A stretch of 64,000 bases of DNA from Streptomyces sp. CNH099. GTDB lineage: Bacteria > Actinomycetota > Actinomycetes > Streptomycetales > Streptomycetaceae. The notes under the pieces are model-generated. The model made no database searches, was not told where the DNA came from, and saw only the letters and a list, made by a program, of their open reading frames with translations. Positions within the stretch are counted from its first letter, which is position 1. Every line of letters starts with the position of its first letter. The position numbers and the translations under genes are program-made. The stretch is from the NCBI GenBank assembly GCA_000514715.1, contig AZWL01000004.1, forward strand, positions 124,001-188,000, in the 5' to 3' direction. Positions 24,073-32,717 of this stretch are shown here, piece by piece.

Positions 24073-26382
24073 GTGTCCGGTGCGCTTCCGCCGGAGCCGC
24101 CGGAGGGCGGTCCGGCGGACGACGAAGCCGCCGACGCCGTAGCCGGGGCCGCGCAGACCCCGGACCGGCTGGTCGAGATCAGTCTGCGGAACGGCCGGGG
24201 CGAGCCCGTCGGGCACGGGTCCGGCTGGCTGCTCGACGACGACCTCGTCCTGACCGCGGCGCACGTGCTGTGGCCCGCCGCCCGCCCGGACGCCGACGGG
24301 GTGGCGATCGAGGTCCGGTGCGGGAACGTGCCGCCCCATCAGCCCTGGCACCGCTGCGAGATCGTGTGGAGCGGGCTGCCGCTCCCCACCGGTCCCCCGG
24401 ATGCCGGTCCCCCGCAGGCCGGGGAGGACGAGCCGGCCGGTCTCGACGCCGCGCTCCTGGCGGTGACCGGCTCCGGCTGGCGGCCGCCCGACCCCCGGTG
24501 CCCGCCGCGGCTGGGCTGGCGGGGTTCGAGCATCACCGAGTTCGAGGTCTTCGGCTTCCCGGCGTTCCTCCACAGCGAGCGGCACGCCTACGACGTGCAC
24601 CAGTGCGGCGGGCGGCTGCGGCCGGCCAACCTGAGCCGGTCGGACGTGCGGACGGTCGAGGTCGCCGCCGAGGACGCACCCGAGATCCCGGAGGGCTGGA
24701 CGGGCATCTCGGGCTCCGCGGTGCTGGTCGGCGCGGAGCGCGCGGTGATCGGTGTGGTCGTGGGCGGCGACCAGGGCAACGCCCGCAGGCTCCGGGTCCT
24801 GCCGGTGACCCGGCTGACCGCGGACCCGGAGTTCCGCCGGCGGTGGCAGGGCCACCGGCGCGGCGAGGCCCACAGCCGGCGCACGGTGCTGGCCGCGATC
24901 CGGCTGCGGCTGGAGCGGGCCGAGCCGCTGGCGGCGGCGGGCTCCCGGCGCGCGCTGCTGGAGCGGCTGCTGCCCGACGCGCTCCGGGATCCCGAAGTGG
25001 CCGCCCTCGACGGCCCCTTCCTGCTCGCCGCCCTGGTCGACCGGCTCGCCCCGGTCCCCGGCGGCTTCGCCGCGCTGGCCGCCGAGTACGCAGCGTCGTA
25101 CGCCGCATCGAACGCTGACGAGGACGCCACCGGCGGCGACCTCCGCTTTCTCGCCGAGGAGTGCCGCGCCCTGGAGCTGCTGGGCGCCGAGAGCTGGGGC
25201 GGACTGCGCGGGGCCCTGCGGGTCCTGGTGCAGGACGACCTCCACGGCGTCCCCGTCACCGCGCTCTACGCCCGGGCCACCGCCGGCGCCGCGGAGCCGG
25301 CGATGCCGGCGCACTGCGACGAGCCGTGGAAGGCGTTCGTGCACCTGGTGTGCGCGGGCACGGGCACCGAGGAGCTGCCGGCGGCGCTGCGCTTCCTGGA
25401 GCTGGTCGCCAGCGCGGTCGGCGGCTCGACCGCCGACACCGTCCGGGCACACAACCGGCGGTGGGCGGTCCGGCTGGACATCGCCGGGCGCGCCCCGGCC
25501 GAGGGCGCGGAGACGGGGGCCGCGGCGGCGGAGACGGCGGCCGGCGGCGGGCGCGGCGGCTACGCCCGCCAGGTGGACGAGCTGCGCCGCCGGCTGGTCA
25601 GCGCCCCCGTGCAGCGCCCGACGTCCGCCCGGCTGCTGGTCGAGCTGATACCGGACCCGGACGGCGACCCGGACTGCTGGACGGTCTCCTTCTACTTCCA
25701 GTGCCGCCCCCGCCCCGCCGCCTGGCAGCGGCTGCCGATGCCGCTCGCCGAGCGGGTCATCCACCTGACCCTGCTGTCCGACCGGGTGGAGGTGGCCCGC
25801 GGCATGCTCCGGGACGTCCACGGGGTGCCCGACGGCCGCATCGAGGTCGAGTACATCCTGCCGCTGGACCTCATCGACCACCCCGACAAGCTGATAGCCC
25901 ACGGCGGGCTGCCCCAGGCCGCCACGTCCTTCCCGCTGGTCGTCCACAGCCTGGACCGGCTGCACAACAGCACCTGGCGCGCGGTGTGGCAGGAGCACTG
26001 GCGGCGCACCCGGCGGACGCCGGGCCGGCTGACGTTCCAGGTCGCCGCGCTGGACGGGCCTCAGGCGGCCGCGGCGGAACCGGTCTCCGGCGTGCTGCTC
26101 ACCCAGAAGCCCGGCTCCGACACCGGCCGCAACGAGGTGAGCACGGCCCTCCGGCACGGCGTGCCGCTGGTGATGTGGCGGCACCACCCGCGTGCGCAGC
26201 CGGACTTCACCGCGCTGTCCCGGCGCATCATGGCCGAAGGCCGTCTCGACGTGCGGCAGTTCGGCCGGGACGACGGCGACGGTCCGGCGGCCGGCGAGTC
26301 GGTCTGGAACAGCCAGTTCGTCGTCATCTTCGACACCCCGGAGAACCTGCCCGGCCTCGTGTACGGCGAGGTGTCACCGTGA
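24073..26382 (+). CDS. Trypsin-like protease fused to vWA-MoxR-associated (VMAP) C-terminal region
   Basis: A 769-residue protein starting at GTG. Residues ~30-250 are a trypsin-like domain with the full triad: His in LVLTAAHVLW, Asp in LDAALLAVTG and Ser in TGISGSAVLV. A helical middle (residues ~280-500) precedes a C-terminal domain of about 250 residues (ARLLVELIPDPDGD..., VEYILPLDLIDHP, GVLLTQKPGSDTG, PLVMWRHHP, ending in FDTPENLPGLVYGEVSP) that I recognise as VMAP-C. No signal peptide is present, so the protease acts inside the cell. In such systems the protease is the presumed effector, gated by an NTPase; here that is the STAND protein encoded next. Confidence 0.85.
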   Translation: MSGALPPEPPEGGPADDEAADAVAGAAQTPDRLVEISLRNGRGEPVGHGSGWLLDDDLVLTAAHVLWPAARPDADGVAIEVRCGNVPPHQPWHRCEIVWSGLPLPTGPPDAGPPQAGEDEPAGLDAALLAVTGSGWRPPDPRCPPRLGWRGSSITEFEVFGFPAFLHSERHAYDVHQCGGRLRPANLSRSDVRTVEVAAEDAPEIPEGWTGISGSAVLVGAERAVIGVVVGGDQGNARRLRVLPVTRLTADPEFRRRWQGHRRGEAHSRRTVLAAIRLRLERAEPLAAAGSRRALLERLLPDALRDPEVAALDGPFLLAALVDRLAPVPGGFAALAAEYAASYAASNADEDATGGDLRFLAEECRALELLGAESWGGLRGALRVLVQDDLHGVPVTALYARATAGAAEPAMPAHCDEPWKAFVHLVCAGTGTEELPAALRFLELVASAVGGSTADTVRAHNRRWAVRLDIAGRAPAEGAETGAAAAETAAGGGRGGYARQVDELRRRLVSAPVQRPTSARLLVELIPDPDGDPDCWTVSFYFQCRPRPAAWQRLPMPLAERVIHLTLLSDRVEVARGMLRDVHGVPDGRIEVEYILPLDLIDHPDKLIAHGGLPQAATSFPLVVHSLDRLHNSTWRAVWQEHWRRTRRTPGRLTFQVAALDGPQAAAAEPVSGVLLTQKPGSDTGRNEVSTALRHGVPLVMWRHHPRAQPDFTALSRRIMAEGRLDVRQFGRDDGDGPAAGESVWNSQFVVIFDTPENLPGLVYGEVSP

Positions 26383-26478
26383 GGCCGCGTGCGGCCGGGC
26401 CGCGCGGGCACGACTCCGCCCGGCCGGGGAACGGCATCGCCTCCGCCAGGGGCGAGCATCCGATCCGAGGGGGATCCC

Positions 26479-29088
26479 ATGCCCAGCGCCAGTGAACCGC
26501 CGCAGCGCCCCCGCCCGGACTCCGACCAGGGCCCGGACCCGGCGAGGCGTGCGGCACCGCCGCGCCAGCCGCCGGGCGGCGCACCGGCGGTGTGGGAGAA
26601 CGTCCCGCCGCGCAACCCCAACTTCACCGGCCGGGAGCGGCTGCTCAGCGCACTGGCCGAACGGCTGGCCGACGAGCGGACCCCCACCGCGGTCCTCCCC
26701 GAGGCGATGTACGGGCTCGGCGGCATCGGCAAGTCCCAGCTCGCCATCGAGTACGTGTACCGGCACCAGGCCGACTACGACGTCGTGTGCTGGGTGCCCA
26801 GCGAGCACACCCCCGGCATCGTCAACACCCTCTCGCACCTGGCCGGCCGGCTCGGCCTCGACGACGGCGGCGACGCCGGCGCCGGCGTGGCGCAGGCGCT
26901 GGACTCGCTGCGCCGCGGCGTGCCCTACTCCCGCTGGCTGCTGGTCTTCGACAACGCGGAGAACGCACAGGCCCTGGCGCCGTACCTGCCGAACTCCCGC
27001 CGCGGCGCCGTGCTCATCACCTCGCGCAACCCGCAGTGGGAGGACATCGCGGGCTGCCTCGAAGTGCGGGTCTTCGAGCGGGCGGAGAGCATCGCGCTGC
27101 TCAACAAGCGCGGGCCCGCGCTCGACCCGGAGGACGCCGACAGGCTGGCCGAGGCCCTCGGCGACCTGCCGCTGGCGATCGAGCAGGCGGCGGCGTGGCG
27201 GGCGCAGACCGGCATGCCCGTGGCGGAGTACCTGCGGCTGTTCGAGGACAAGCGCGGCGACCTGCTCTACGAGGGCGCGCCGCACCTGTATCCGGAGTCC
27301 GTCGCCACCGCGTGGAACGTCTCCCTCGACCGGATCGAGCAGACCAACCCCGAGGCGCTGCACCTGCTCCAGGTGTGCGCGTACTACGCGCCCGAGCCGA
27401 TCCCCCGCTCGCTGTTCCACGGCGCGCACCGCGGCAGGATAACGCCGGAGCTGGACGCGGCGCTGGCCGACCCGATGCGGCTGGGGCGGGCGATCCGCGA
27501 GATCAAGCGGTTCTCGCTGGCGCGGATCGACGCCCGCAACAACTCGCTGCAGATGCACCGCCTGGTGCAGACCGTGCTGTCGCAGCGGATGACGCCGCCG
27601 GAGCGGGAGCTGATGCGGCTCGGCGCCCAGCTGCTGCTGGCCGCCGCGGATCCGCGGGACCCGGAGTCGAACGCGCAGTGGGGCCGCTATTCGGAGTTGT
27701 ACCCGCACGTCGTGGCCACCGACGCCGTCCACTCGACGGACCCGTGGGTACGTGACCTCGTGATCAACACGGCGAAGTACCTGCAGCGGTTCGGCGACCA
27801 CGAGAGCGCCCTGCGGTTCACCCGCGAGGCGCACGGAGCCGCCGCGGCGCTGTTCGGCGCCGAGCACGAGCGGACGCTGCAGCTCGCCTTCTGGCTCGGC
27901 TGGACCCTGTTCAGCATGGGCCGCTACGAGGAGGCCGCCGAGATCAACAAGGAGACGCTCGACGCCCACGAGCGCGTGGTCGGCCCGGGGCCGATCCGGG
28001 TGGCCGACGCCAACGAGGCCCATCTGGACGCCCTCGGCGCGGTCGCCGCGGACCTGCGGGTCAGAGGGGCCTTCGGGAAGGCCCTGGCGCTGAGCCGGCG
28101 GGTCTTCGACACCGCGACCGCGGCGTTCGGCGAGGACGACCCCTTCACGCTGAACGCGGCCCACAACCTCGGGGTGGCGCTGCGCCTTGTCGGCAGCTTC
28201 CGGGAGGCGTACGAGCTGGACCGCCACACCTGGGAGCTGAAGCAGACGCTGCTGGGCGCGGAGCACGAGCAGACCCTGCTGACCCGGGTGGGCCTGACCA
28301 TCGACGAGCGCGAGCTGGGCCTCTACCTGCAGGCGCGCAACCGTCAGGAGGAGGTCGTCAGCCTGTACGCCCGCTACCTGCGGGAGGACAACCCGGCCGT
28401 GCTGCACGCCAAGCGGGTGCTCGCGGTGACCCGGCGGAAGGCGGGCGACCACGCCGCCGCCCTGGAGCTGTCCGAGGAGGTGATGGCCGTGATCGAGGAG
28501 CGCTTCGGACGCGCCCACCCGGCCACGATCGCCGCCTGCCTGGGCATGTCGGTGGACCTGCGCCACGCCGGGCAGATGGAGCGGGCCCGCGAGCTGGCCG
28601 AGGTGTCGCTCGAGCGCTTCCGGGGCATCTTCGGCGACCGCCACCCGCACACCGTGTCGGCCCAGGCCAACCTGGCGATCATCGCCCGGCTGGACGACCG
28701 GTGCCGGCCGGCGTACGAACTCGACCAGGCCGCCTACGACGCGCTGCTCGGCCAGCTCGGCGAGCTGCATCCGCTGACCCTGATGGTGGCCACCAACCTG
28801 GCCAGCGACCTCGCCGGGCTCGGCCGGCACCGGGACGCCCTGGACCTGGACGCGGCGACGCTGGAGCGCTCGGCGGAGGTGCTCGGCGAGAAGCACCCCT
28901 CGACGCTGACCCTGGCCGCCAACCGGGCGCTGGACCTGCACGCGCTGGAGCGCCACGCCGAGTGCGACGACCTGCACGGCGCCGTGCTGGCGGAGATGCG
29001 CGAGCGCCTCGGCCCGGACCACCCGGCGGCGGCCACGCTGGCGAACCGGGAGCGCGCCAACTGCTTCATCGACCCGCTGCCGCTGTGA
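26479..29088 (+). CDS. STAND NTPase with TPR repeats (FxsT-like)
   Basis: An 869-residue sensor-type protein. GAGGGGG precedes the ATG at 26479. VPPRNPNFTGRERLL leads to the nucleotide-binding region: GLGGIGKSQLAIEYVYRH (Walker A), WLLVFDNAENA (Walker B), LITSRN (sensor) and LPLAIEQAAAW (GLPL-like). The second half (residues ~380-869) is a run of TPR-like repeats (ALRFTREAHGAAAALFGAEHERTL and similar, spaced ~42 residues). This is the FxsT/STAND layout used as a ligand sensor. It belongs with the trypco2 and trypsin-VMAP genes, 96 bases upstream. It is also found near FxSxx-type peptide genes, and a HExxH enzyme with a peptide gene lies just beyond in convergent orientation. Confidence 0.85.
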   Translation: MPSASEPPQRPRPDSDQGPDPARRAAPPRQPPGGAPAVWENVPPRNPNFTGRERLLSALAERLADERTPTAVLPEAMYGLGGIGKSQLAIEYVYRHQADYDVVCWVPSEHTPGIVNTLSHLAGRLGLDDGGDAGAGVAQALDSLRRGVPYSRWLLVFDNAENAQALAPYLPNSRRGAVLITSRNPQWEDIAGCLEVRVFERAESIALLNKRGPALDPEDADRLAEALGDLPLAIEQAAAWRAQTGMPVAEYLRLFEDKRGDLLYEGAPHLYPESVATAWNVSLDRIEQTNPEALHLLQVCAYYAPEPIPRSLFHGAHRGRITPELDAALADPMRLGRAIREIKRFSLARIDARNNSLQMHRLVQTVLSQRMTPPERELMRLGAQLLLAAADPRDPESNAQWGRYSELYPHVVATDAVHSTDPWVRDLVINTAKYLQRFGDHESALRFTREAHGAAAALFGAEHERTLQLAFWLGWTLFSMGRYEEAAEINKETLDAHERVVGPGPIRVADANEAHLDALGAVAADLRVRGAFGKALALSRRVFDTATAAFGEDDPFTLNAAHNLGVALRLVGSFREAYELDRHTWELKQTLLGAEHEQTLLTRVGLTIDERELGLYLQARNRQEEVVSLYARYLREDNPAVLHAKRVLAVTRRKAGDHAAALELSEEVMAVIEERFGRAHPATIAACLGMSVDLRHAGQMERARELAEVSLERFRGIFGDRHPHTVSAQANLAIIARLDDRCRPAYELDQAAYDALLGQLGELHPLTLMVATNLASDLAGLGRHRDALDLDAATLERSAEVLGEKHPSTLTLAANRALDLHALERHAECDDLHGAVLAEMRERLGPDHPAAATLANRERANCFIDPLPL

Positions 29089-29095
29089 CCCGGCG

Positions 29096-29134
29096 GCTGG
29101 GCCACGCCGCTGGGCCACGCGGCTGGGCCACGCC
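29096..29134. repeat. Three 13-base tandem repeats between convergent genes
   Basis: GCTGGGCCACGC occurs at 29096-29107, 29109-29120 and 29122-29133, each followed by C or G, giving a 13-base period. It lies just after the STAND gene stop. A fourth unit starts (GCTGCGCCC) and degenerates. Function unknown. Confidence 0.8.
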
Positions 29135-29173
29135 GCTGCGCCCGGCCGCCGCGCCGGGGCCGCCGGCCTCGGC

Positions 29174-30988
29174 TCAGCGGCTCAAGGCGGCGGCCAGGCG
29201 TACGGGGTCGGGCGCGGGCCCGGCGCCGCCGCGGCGCAGTTCCGCGTGGACGGCCAGCACGAACTCCGGGCGCTCAAGCAGCACACCGGCCGCCGGGTGG
29301 CCCCGGGCCCGCAGCGCCAGGCCGAGGCCGGACCAGGCGTCGGGGTCGGGGCCGGGCCCGCGCACAATCCGGTCCGTGAAGGCGGCGCGGGCCGCGTCGT
29401 GGTCGCCGGTCACCAGCGCCAGGTCCTCGGGCCGCGCGCCTTCGACCGCCCCGGCCGCCGCCTCCACCCACGCCGGGTCGCCGGCGCCGTCCACGAGCAT
29501 CCGGCGCAGCAGGACCGCCCGCGTGTCCAGGCCCCGCCCCGGCCGGCCCGGCACGATGCGGCCGTCCGCGGCCGGCGGCGCGCCGGGGGCGTTTCCCGCC
29601 GCGCCGTACGCGCGGGCGGCGCGGGCCACCGCGTCGGCCGGGGGCCGCAGGTGGTACGCCCGCCAGGTGGCCCGGTGGTCGGCGGCGGCCAGCGCGGCCG
29701 CGTCCCGGGCCCGGGCCCCCACCGGCTCGTCCCGCCAGCCGGCCAGGCGGCCGGCCAGCTCGTCGACCAGGTCGCGGCCCATCGGGGTGAGCCGGTCCGC
29801 GCCGCGGATCGCGTGCAGCGCGGTGAGCGTCTGCTGCCGCCACAGCGCGTACTCGAACTCCGCCAGCTCCCCGCGCCGCCGCCGCCAGAAGCGGGTGACG
29901 CCGAAGAACGCGTAGACGCCCTGCAGGAGCCCGCCCAGCGGGCGGGGGTCGTCGCGCCAGGGCGCGTAGAACCGTTCCGCCCCGCCGTCCTCGTGCAGGG
30001 TGAACAGATGCATGAACGCGCCGAGTTTGTGGTGCTGGAACTCGTGCACGAGCGTGCACGCGAGCTGCTCGGCGTCGTCGGGCTCCGAGGCCACGACGGC
30101 GCCGAAGGCGTCCCCCGACGAGGCGCTGTGCGGGCGGTACCGCTCGGACCGGGGCCGGGGCACCACGGAGCGCAGCCCGGCCGCGGCGGCCCGCGCCGCC
30201 TCGGGGTCGTCGCGCGCCAGCAGCCGCCACGCCTCGGCGAACAGCCCGGCCCAGCGGTCCGCGCCGCCCAGCGGTTCGGGCGCGCGCGGCCCGCGCAGCG
30301 CCCGGTACGGGTCGATGTCGTCGAGCAGCAGGGTGCAGCCCTCGGCGCGCAGCTCCCGCAGCCCGTGCCAGCCGCCCGCCCCGCCGGATCCGTCGACCCC
30401 CTCGGACCCGCCGGTCCCGCCGGCCGCGTCCGCCCGTACGCGCACCGGGCCGACCCGTACGTCACCGTCCGCGGCGACCACCTCGGCGGCGGCCCAGCGG
30501 CCCGCCGCCGACTCCACCCGGGCGCCGCCGAGGCCGGGCAGCACCGCCCAGCCGTCGCGGACCGGCACGCTCGTACGGAAGGTGAGGCCGGCCAGCACCG
30601 CGGCGGAGGCGGCCACCGCGTGCAGGTGGCCGGTCTCGACCCACAGCGGCGAGTCGGCGGGGGCCGTGCCCCGTACCCGCCGCAGCGCGTGCGCGGCCCA
30701 GGTCCCGACCGCCGGATAGGCCAGCAGCCGTTCCACCTCGGCGGGGGCGGACCGCCAGGCGCGGGTCAGCAGCCGCCAGCCGTCGTGCAGTCCGGGCAGC
30801 GGGCCGGGCGGCGTGTCCGCGGCGCCCGCGGCCGCGTCGGCGGCGTCCGCCAGCGCCCGTAACAGCAGCAGCCGCCAGCTGCGTTCGGCGGCACCGAGCA
30901 GGGCGATCGCGTCCGGCCCGCCCCCGCCGCGCAGCAGTTGGCGGTGCTCGGCACGTCCCAGCCGGTGCTGCTGCGCTTCCACCCGCAC
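29174..30988 (-). CDS. HExxH-type peptide beta-hydroxylase candidate (standalone)
   Basis: A 604-residue protein starting at GTG 30988 (or 30982), 44 bases after the stop of a 57-residue peptide gene. HRQLLRGGGGPDAIALLGAAERS is the usual N-terminal signature of the HExxH-domain family. The motif CTLVHEFQHHKLGAFMHLF (about residue 320) contains HEFQH. The same domain is fused to radical SAM/SPASM modules in FxsB-type enzymes, where work on RiPPs showed alpha-ketoglutarate-dependent beta-hydroxylation. Here it stands alone. The C-terminal half is helical with TPR-like units. Probable reaction: hydroxylation of a residue in the peptide encoded upstream. A protease role suggested by the motif is less likely given the family. 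Confidence 0.78.
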   Translation of the reverse strand: MRVEAQQHRLGRAEHRQLLRGGGGPDAIALLGAAERSWRLLLLRALADAADAAAGAADTPPGPLPGLHDGWRLLTRAWRSAPAEVERLLAYPAVGTWAAHALRRVRGTAPADSPLWVETGHLHAVAASAAVLAGLTFRTSVPVRDGWAVLPGLGGARVESAAGRWAAAEVVAADGDVRVGPVRVRADAAGGTGGSEGVDGSGGAGGWHGLRELRAEGCTLLLDDIDPYRALRGPRAPEPLGGADRWAGLFAEAWRLLARDDPEAARAAAAGLRSVVPRPRSERYRPHSASSGDAFGAVVASEPDDAEQLACTLVHEFQHHKLGAFMHLFTLHEDGGAERFYAPWRDDPRPLGGLLQGVYAFFGVTRFWRRRRGELAEFEYALWRQQTLTALHAIRGADRLTPMGRDLVDELAGRLAGWRDEPVGARARDAAALAAADHRATWRAYHLRPPADAVARAARAYGAAGNAPGAPPAADGRIVPGRPGRGLDTRAVLLRRMLVDGAGDPAWVEAAAGAVEGARPEDLALVTGDHDAARAAFTDRIVRGPGPDPDAWSGLGLALRARGHPAAGVLLERPEFVLAVHAELRRGGAGPAPDPVRLAAALSR

Positions 30989-31032
30989 TTCCGCTCCAGG
31001 TTCCGTGACATCAGGGCCGTCCGGGCGCAGGG

Positions 31033-31206
31033 CTACTCGTCGCGCTGCGGGTTGTAGCCGCCCATGCTGCTCGCGGGGTCGTCGATCCGGTGGAGCAGGC
31101 GGTGCATCGACGCCGTCACGACCGGCGCGTCCATGGCGAGCAGCTCGTCCGGGCCGACGGCCCCGAGATCAGCCAGCTCCGCTTCGACGCTGTTCTGCTC
31201 GCTCAC
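31033..31206 (-). CDS. 57-residue precursor peptide candidate for the HExxH enzyme
   Basis: This small gene is easily missed. From GTG 31206 to TAG 31033 it encodes 57 residues: an acidic helical N-terminal part (SVEAELADLGAVGPDELLAM), then DAPVVTASMHRLLHRIDDP, then ASSMGGYNPQRDE at the C-terminus. The leader pattern (L..+..+..LL..D.PV+..S+.RLL..+) resembles FxsA-type FxSxx-COOH precursors, but the ending is GGYNPQRDE rather than FxSxx. It directly precedes the HExxH gene on the same strand. The GG and the polar tail look like a leader/core boundary with Asn, Gln or Asp as modification targets; this is inference. The ribosome binding site is weak (GGGTGGGG). Confidence 0.65.
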   Translation of the reverse strand: MSEQNSVEAELADLGAVGPDELLAMDAPVVTASMHRLLHRIDDPASSMGGYNPQRDE

Positions 31207-31313
31207 ACCCCACCCGTCTAGGGGTCAGGCGGCGGTGCGCCGCCGCAGTCCGGGGAACCTGGCCGGAGGCCGGACAGCCCGTGCCGGACTGCCGGGCCAG
31301 AATAGCGCGGCGC

Positions 31314-31330
31314 GGGGCCGGAGAGGCCCC
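31314..31330 (-). terminator. Short hairpin between the HTH gene and the peptide gene
   Basis: GGGGCC (31314-31319), loop GGAGA, GGCCCC (31325-31330). It lies downstream of the HTH gene stop and upstream of the peptide gene, so it may insulate the peptide/HExxH unit. Confidence 0.4.
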
Positions 31331-31399
31331 GATTATTTCGCGGCCCGCGAACCCGGCCCGGCGTCGTCGGCGGCGGCCGGGGCCGCCGGACCGGGGCGA

Positions 31400-32215
31400 T
31401 CACGACCGCGGCATCACCACCGTGATCAGCCTCCGGTCCCGTGCGGGTTCGGCTTCGATGTCCGGCGGCGGGGGCGGGCTCGGCGCGGGCACGGAGAACT
31501 CGGTCTCCCAGGCGGCCCACGGGTCCGGCGACACGCCCGCGTCCGCCTCCTCCGGAATCTGCCCGCCCCGCTGTCCGGGGTCCGCGTCCGGCGGGACGTG
31601 GGCGGCGAGGAACCCCTCGTCGCTGCGGGTGCCCTGCGGGGAGGCACGCGGGAAGTGCGCGGAGTCACCGGTGCGGCGGTGCCGTCCCCGGGGGGCGGTG
31701 GGGCCCTCGGGGTCGGGCAGAAGCCCCTGAGTGGAGAGCTTCTTGAGCCGGTCGACCACGGTGCTCACCTCCACGCCGGCCTCGGCGGCCAGCACATGCA
31801 GGTCCACACCGCTGCGCCAGCCCTGCGCCAGCGCCTCGTCCAGCGCCGACAGGGCCGGGGGACCGGAGGAGGCGTATCCGCCGGATCCGTCCGGGCGGTC
31901 GGCGCTTTCGGCGGCACGCTCCTTTTCTGCGCGCTCGTGGAAGGAGGTCAGCAATTCCTCGGCCACGATGCGGGCGTCTTTCCGGCCGACGCTCCGGCGC
32001 GCGGCCCGTACCTCACGTTCCGCCAGCCCCAGCAGGTCGGCCGCCGAGCGGTCCCTGCCGAGGTTGACCGCGAACGCGGCCAACGCGTGCCGACGGGCCG
32101 TCTGTGCCTGCGCAAGCACTGTTTCGGCGATCCTGACCTGCTCGTCGTAGTAGCAGAATTCCTCTGCGATAGCCCGATTCCGATGCCACGAGTGTCGCGG
32201 TTCCATACGCCCCAT
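31400..32215 (-). CDS. HTH-containing protein of unknown function
   Basis: A 271-residue protein. Residues ~15-100 are helical (EEFCYYDEQVRIAETVLAQAQTARRHALAAFAVNLGRDRSAADLLGLAE), including an LGRDRSAADLLGLAEREV helix-turn-helix-like stretch. A second one lies near residue 145 (VLAAEAGVEVSTVVDRLKKL). The C-terminal third is disordered and Pro/Asp-rich. I place the start at 32215; ATG 32206 is an alternative, and a longer frame to 32353 lacks a ribosome binding site. It looks like a DNA-binding regulator specific to actinomycetes; no named family. A perfect 12-base palindrome lies about 33 bases upstream and may be its operator. Confidence 0.65.
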   Translation of the reverse strand: MGRMEPRHSWHRNRAIAEEFCYYDEQVRIAETVLAQAQTARRHALAAFAVNLGRDRSAADLLGLAEREVRAARRSVGRKDARIVAEELLTSFHERAEKERAAESADRPDGSGGYASSGPPALSALDEALAQGWRSGVDLHVLAAEAGVEVSTVVDRLKKLSTQGLLPDPEGPTAPRGRHRRTGDSAHFPRASPQGTRSDEGFLAAHVPPDADPGQRGGQIPEEADAGVSPDPWAAWETEFSVPAPSPPPPPDIEAEPARDRRLITVVMPRS

Positions 32216-32247
32216 ATCCCGATCTACGGAATGTCGTAAGAATGGCT

Positions 32248-32259
32248 CTGACCGGTCAG
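32248..32259 (-). promoter_or_regulatory. Palindrome CTGACCGGTCAG upstream of the HTH gene
   Basis: A perfect 12-base palindrome 33 bases upstream of the start at 32215, in a stretch of otherwise moderate GC. The size and place fit an operator for a dimeric regulator, perhaps the HTH protein itself. Confidence 0.35.
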
Positions 32260-32411
32260 CACCAAGACCGCGCCCGGAATGTTTTTCCCTGCTATCAGAG
32301 CATCCACCCGCTTCATCAACGCCCCAACCCCCGTATGGGACACGACCCGCCATCGGCTGTTTCAGACCATTACGTGCACCTCTCCGCCTCCGCCCCCGGA
32401 AGACGGCCGGG

Positions 32412-32717
32412 TTACCAGCTGGACTTGCGGACTCCGGGCAGGTGCCCGGCGTGGGCGTGGGTGCGGACGTTGACGCGGGACAGGCCGAAGGCGCGGAAGT
32501 AGCCGCGGGGGCGGCCGTCGACGCTGTCGCGGTTGCGCACGCGGGTGGCGCTGGCGTCGCGGGGCTGCGCGCGCAGCTCGCGCCGGGCCGCCTCGCGTAC
32601 GTCCGGCGGGGTGGCCGGCTGGCGGATCAGTTCCTTCAACTCCGCGCGGCGCGCGGCGTAGCGGGCGACGACGGCCCGCCGCCGCTCGTTCTTCGCGATC
32701 TTGCTGGTCTTCGCCAT
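32412..32717 (-). CDS. rpsN: 30S ribosomal protein S14, zinc-independent paralog
   Basis: A 101-residue protein ([14 protein letters not shown]... [39 protein letters not shown]). The length and the conserved C-terminal half identify the long S14 form. It has no cysteine and so lacks the CxxC zinc knuckle of the short form; such C-minus copies replace zinc-binding S14 when zinc is scarce. It overlaps the L28 stop by one base (TGATG), so both are made from one transcript starting near 32953. Zinc-dependent repression by Zur is expected from the box at 33005-33030. Confidence 0.95.
   Translation of the reverse strand: MAKTSKIAKNERRRAVVARYAARRAELKELIRQPATPPDVREAARRELRAQPRDASATRVRNRDSVDGRPRGYFRAFGLSRVNVRTHAHAGHLPGVRKSSW

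Noticed and set aside
26389-26479. Longer start for the STAND protein at 26389
   Set aside because: The extra 30 residues are low complexity, while ATG 26479 has GAGGGGG at proper distance.
29174-30988. Zinc metalloprotease for the HExxH protein
   Set aside because: Family context (the N-terminal LLRGGGGPDAIALL signature and fusion to radical SAM enzymes in relatives) favours a hydroxylase over a peptidase.
31033-31206. Reading the small peptide as a true FxSxx-COOH precursor
   Set aside because: It lacks the C-terminal Phe-x-Ser-x-x. Only the leader resembles that family.
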